From Himantopus leucocephalus (lineage: Eukaryota; Chordata; Aves; Charadriiformes; Recurvirostridae): a stretch of 64,000 nt of DNA. The stretch is taken from positions 8,876,520 through 8,940,519 of the forward strand of contig RSEF01000004.1 in assembly GCA_003993805.1 (NCBI GenBank), in the 5' to 3' direction. This document shows positions 63,301 to 64,000 of this stretch, one piece after another (within the stretch, counting starts at the first letter, position 1; each line of letters starts with the position of its first letter). The notes below the pieces were generated by a model. That model was not told the origin of the DNA, searched no databases, and saw only the letters and a program-made list of their open reading frames with translations. The position numbers were made by a program, and so were the translations under genes.

Positions 63301-64000
63301 AGTAGCATAAAAATTAGAATCAAACCATCTTTTCTAGGTTTGCATACCCCCAAAAAATAGCTTTTTAAGTTGACTTTCTTCTGTTGTCAATACAGTACAT
63401 AAAGTACACTACTTGGTAAATGGGAAAATATAAGTCTGAATTATTTAGTGTATCAGACTTGGCTGGAGTTCTAGAGAAAATGCCTCAAGTACAATGCAGT
63501 ACATCCCTATTTTATACACCATTGAACAGAACATCTACAAATTGCCCTGGAACTCGCACACTGCCATAGGGCTAACTGACATTATTCCTGGGCTGTGGTT
63601 ACTTCTAATGCTCTGCTAATCGTTCTGTGCTCTAACGTGCTCTGGAGGAAAATCTGTACATTTCCACTAAGTCAGAGAAGTCCCACTAATGAAATTAAGC
63701 GAAAGGAATATAATGTATTTTTGTCAATGTGAGTCCCTTAAGCTAAACTTCGGAGGGTGAAGCACATGTATTATTCAACAGAAAAGCTTTAATTAGTGTT
63801 TCTTTAAAATTACTCTGAGAAAGAACGAAAAGAATCAAAATAGTCCATCAAGATTTTTGAAAGTGTAGGTAAGTAAACTTACAATAAGCTAGCATCACTG
63901 TACTGATGTGCTTGAAATCTACGTGAAAGCTAAGTAAAGTTAAGTGACTGCAAATCAAGTTCATTTCACAGAAAATTCAAGTTCTTTCCCATGGTGTACA
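63301..64000. other. Non-coding AT-rich sequence, nothing recognised
   Basis: No open frame of note. AGCTTTAATTAGTGTTTC near 63785 is a homeodomain-type word in isolation. Confidence 0.5.

Noticed and set aside
1..64000. Search for CRISPR arrays, operons, rRNA and tRNA genes, telomeric repeats
   Set aside because: None seen. The repeats present are eukaryotic retroelements and simple sequence, and there are no regularly spaced direct repeats with unique spacers.

Overview
The window looks like a piece of an avian nuclear genome, AT-rich and non-coding as far as I can tell. Two things point to a bird. First, there are several CR1 LINE fragments, including short 3' pieces ending in the ATTCTATG-type octamer repeat. 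Second, there is a complete solo LTR whose minus-strand start (TGTCATGGTTTCAGCTGGGA) matches an ERV LTR family widespread in birds. Stop codons are frequent in all six frames, the longest open frames are about 110-140 codons, and none carries a protein domain I recognise. The sequence is therefore either a gene desert or part of a very large intron. I cannot identify the species, chromosome or neighbouring genes from the sequence alone.

Layout. 1-60 is the 5' end of an LTR on the minus strand, cut by the window edge. 1331-1410 is a CR1 tail. 6050-6240 and 7540-7690 are GC-rich patches in AT-rich surroundings. 8856-9090 is the only stretch I would test as a possible host exon (terminal coding exon with a good acceptor and a downstream AATAAA), at low confidence. 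16.2-16.5 kb holds local direct and tandem repeats. At 18498 a second copy of the 1-60 LTR family begins on the plus strand and runs into a 100-N assembly gap. A minus-strand CR1 piece follows the gap. 22249-22363 is a 58-bp tandem duplication, and 22.8-23.3 kb is a GC-rich patch with a G-quadruplex motif. 23982-24082 is a CR1 tail, and 27335-27665 is an old, CR1/L3-like minus-strand copy. 33185-34020 and 37125-37272 are two plus-strand fragments of CR1 ORF2 (reverse transcriptase), both broken. Poly-C tracts interrupted by Ns lie at 36303-36336 and 41792-41836. A 581-bp solo LTR lies at 42138-42718. The last 21 kb contains only simple repeats, a few hairpin or quadruplex motifs and one probable ancient interspersed repeat near 63.2 kb.

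There are no operons, CRISPR arrays, rRNA or tRNA genes, or prokaryotic features. The elements do not form one system. What the window records is retroelement turnover (CR1 LINEs of different ages, two ERV LTR families) in neutral-looking DNA. A few short AT-rich blocks with clustered homeodomain-type sites could be conserved regulatory elements, which only a multi-species alignment could show.
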